DNA from: Pseudonocardia sp.
Lineage (GTDB): Bacteria; Actinomycetota; Actinomycetes; Mycobacteriales; Pseudonocardiaceae
NCBI RefSeq assembly: GCF_029263155.1
Contig: NZ_JAJCYB010000067.1
Span: forward strand, 1-34,595
Length of the DNA: 34,595 bases
Direction: 5' to 3'
The notes below the pieces were generated by a model, which was given only the letters and a program-made list of their open reading frames with translations, ran no database searches and was not told the DNA's origin. Each line of letters starts with the position of its first letter. The stretch's first letter is position 1. The position numbers were made by a program, and so were the translations under genes. Shown here in pieces: positions 33,813-34,595 of the stretch.

Positions 33813-34448
33813 GTGCCGTCGATCGAGACCCTCGTGACGTTCGGGCTGGCGGGGATCGTGCTCGTGGTGATCCCCGGGCCCAGCGTGCTGTTCATCGTCG
33901 GCCGCGCGCTGGCGCACGGCCGCCGCGCGGCCCTGACCAGCGTCGCCGGCAACACCACCGGCGCGGCGCTGGTGGTGGTCGTGGTGGCGCTCGGGCTCGG
34001 GGCGGTGGCCGCACGGTCGGTGGCGGTGTTCACGACGCTCAAGCTCGCCGGCGCCGCGTACCTGGTGTACCTCGGCGTGCAGACGATCCGGCACCGCGGC
34101 GACCTGACCGCGGCGCTGGGCGGCGCACCCGGCACCGTGGACCGGCGCCTGTACTGGCAGGGGGTGGTGGTCGGCGCCACCAACCCCAAGGTGCTGATCT
34201 TCTTCGCGGCCGTGCTGCCGCAGTTCGTCGACACCTCCGCGGGCAGCGCGACCACCCAGATGCTGGTGCTCGGCCTCGTCTTCGCGCTGATCGCGGCCGG
34301 TCTGGACAGCATGTGGGGCCTCGCGGCCGGCACCGCGCGGGAGTGGTTCGCCACCTCGCCGGCGCGGCTGCGGCGACTGGGTGGTCTCGGCGGCGTCACG
34401 ATGATCGTGATGGGTGCGGGTCTCGCGGTGAGCGGCCGCAAGGACTGA
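33813..34448 (+). CDS. LysE/RhtB-family amino acid exporter
   Basis: A 211-residue membrane protein of the LysE superfamily, which exports amino acids or related metabolites by proton exchange. The family motif is in the first helix (VIPGPSVLFIVGRALAHGRRAAL; the usual form is TPGPN). About six hydrophobic segments are seen, at roughly 5-25, 42-62, 65-85, 112-135, 145-165 and 185-205, with NPKVLIFFAAVLPQF before the fourth/fifth helix as usual. The GTG at 33813 matches the family start and has TACCGT seven bases upstream; a GTG at 33795 overlapping the glnE stop (GTGA) would add six residues and is possible. It lies directly after glnE, so co-expression with nitrogen control is plausible. Confidence 0.9.
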   Translation: MPSIETLVTFGLAGIVLVVIPGPSVLFIVGRALAHGRRAALTSVAGNTTGAALVVVVVALGLGAVAARSVAVFTTLKLAGAAYLVYLGVQTIRHRGDLTAALGGAPGTVDRRLYWQGVVVGATNPKVLIFFAAVLPQFVDTSAGSATTQMLVLGLVFALIAAGLDSMWGLAAGTAREWFATSPARLRRLGGLGGVTMIVMGAGLAVSGRKD

Positions 34449-34470
34449 GCGACCCGATGCGTGGTGGCCC

Positions 34471-34595
34471 GCGGCCCCGACTCGCGCGCACGCAGGGCCC
34501 GACTCGCGCGCACGCAGGGCCCGACTCGCGCGCACGCAGGGCCCGACTCGCGCGCACGCAGGGCCCGACTCGCGCGCACGCAGGGCCCGACTCGC
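34471..34595. repeat. 22-bp tandem repeat array, copy 2 (runs off the window)
   Basis: A partial unit at 34471-34485 is followed by five identical 22-bp units (34486-34507, 34508-34529, 34530-34551, 34552-34573, 34574-34595). Its reverse complement starts GCGAGTCGGG and ends CTGCGTGCGC, differing from the 26796 unit only in the two middle bases (CC against GT). It begins 22 bases after the exporter stop and is cut by the window end. Confidence 0.95.

Overview
The window is GC-rich (roughly 70-75% by eye) chromosomal DNA from an actinomycete, most likely of the Pseudonocardia/Amycolatopsis type. This is inferred from many GTG starts, stop/start overlaps (ATGA, GTGA), an IdeR iron regulator beside galE and sthA, a mycothiol-type maleylpyruvate isomerase, a GNAT-first Pat-like acetyltransferase with AcuC, and an actinobacterial-length GlnE. 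No rRNA, tRNA, insertion sequence, phage gene or CRISPR array was seen.

Layout. (1) 1-8463 is an aromatic-catabolism cluster. An unrecognised gene on the minus strand (109-804) diverges from a tightly packed operon of two extradiol (catechol 2,3-) dioxygenase paralogues, a histidine phosphatase-fold protein with a duplicated N-terminal motif, an IclR regulator and a giant fused indolepyruvate-type 2-oxoacid:ferredoxin oxidoreductase. It ends with a 75-residue, very acidic protein made of five 13-residue DxDx[ND]G repeats. (2) 8464-9902 holds a long leader and an M23 peptidase. (3) 10076-14467 is a conserved actinobacterial housekeeping block: sthA, a DUF4192 gene, galE and ideR. (4) 14549-19460 runs sulfurtransferase, acuC, then a Pat-like acetyltransferase, a probable reversible protein-acetylation unit. 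(5) 19507-23703 has a class I fumarase diverging from an orphan molybdopterin hydroxylase large subunit. (6) 23906-26780 has a serine beta-lactamase/esterase and a fumarylpyruvate hydrolase/maleylpyruvate isomerase pair (lower gentisate pathway). (7) 26930-34448 has an RNB nuclease, a Uma2 protein, a GCS2-like ligase, a vapBC-type toxin-antitoxin pair, glnE and a LysE-type exporter.

The most interesting structures outside ordinary genes are: a 22-bp tandem repeat family present at two distant sites (26796-26881 and, inverted, 34471-34595), with a possibly related 18-bp-arm hairpin at 23723-23771; a 14-bp repeat array filling the gap between two convergent genes (19461-19512) that carries stop codons on both strands; and a recurring -10-like hexamer 6-7 bases before start codons, suggesting many leaderless transcripts. 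On the protein side, the five-unit calcium-loop-like protein and the phosphatase with a doubled E-[AT]-P-x-Y-L-x-[KR]-[YF]-R-E-R motif are the best candidates for new biology inside the aromatic operon.
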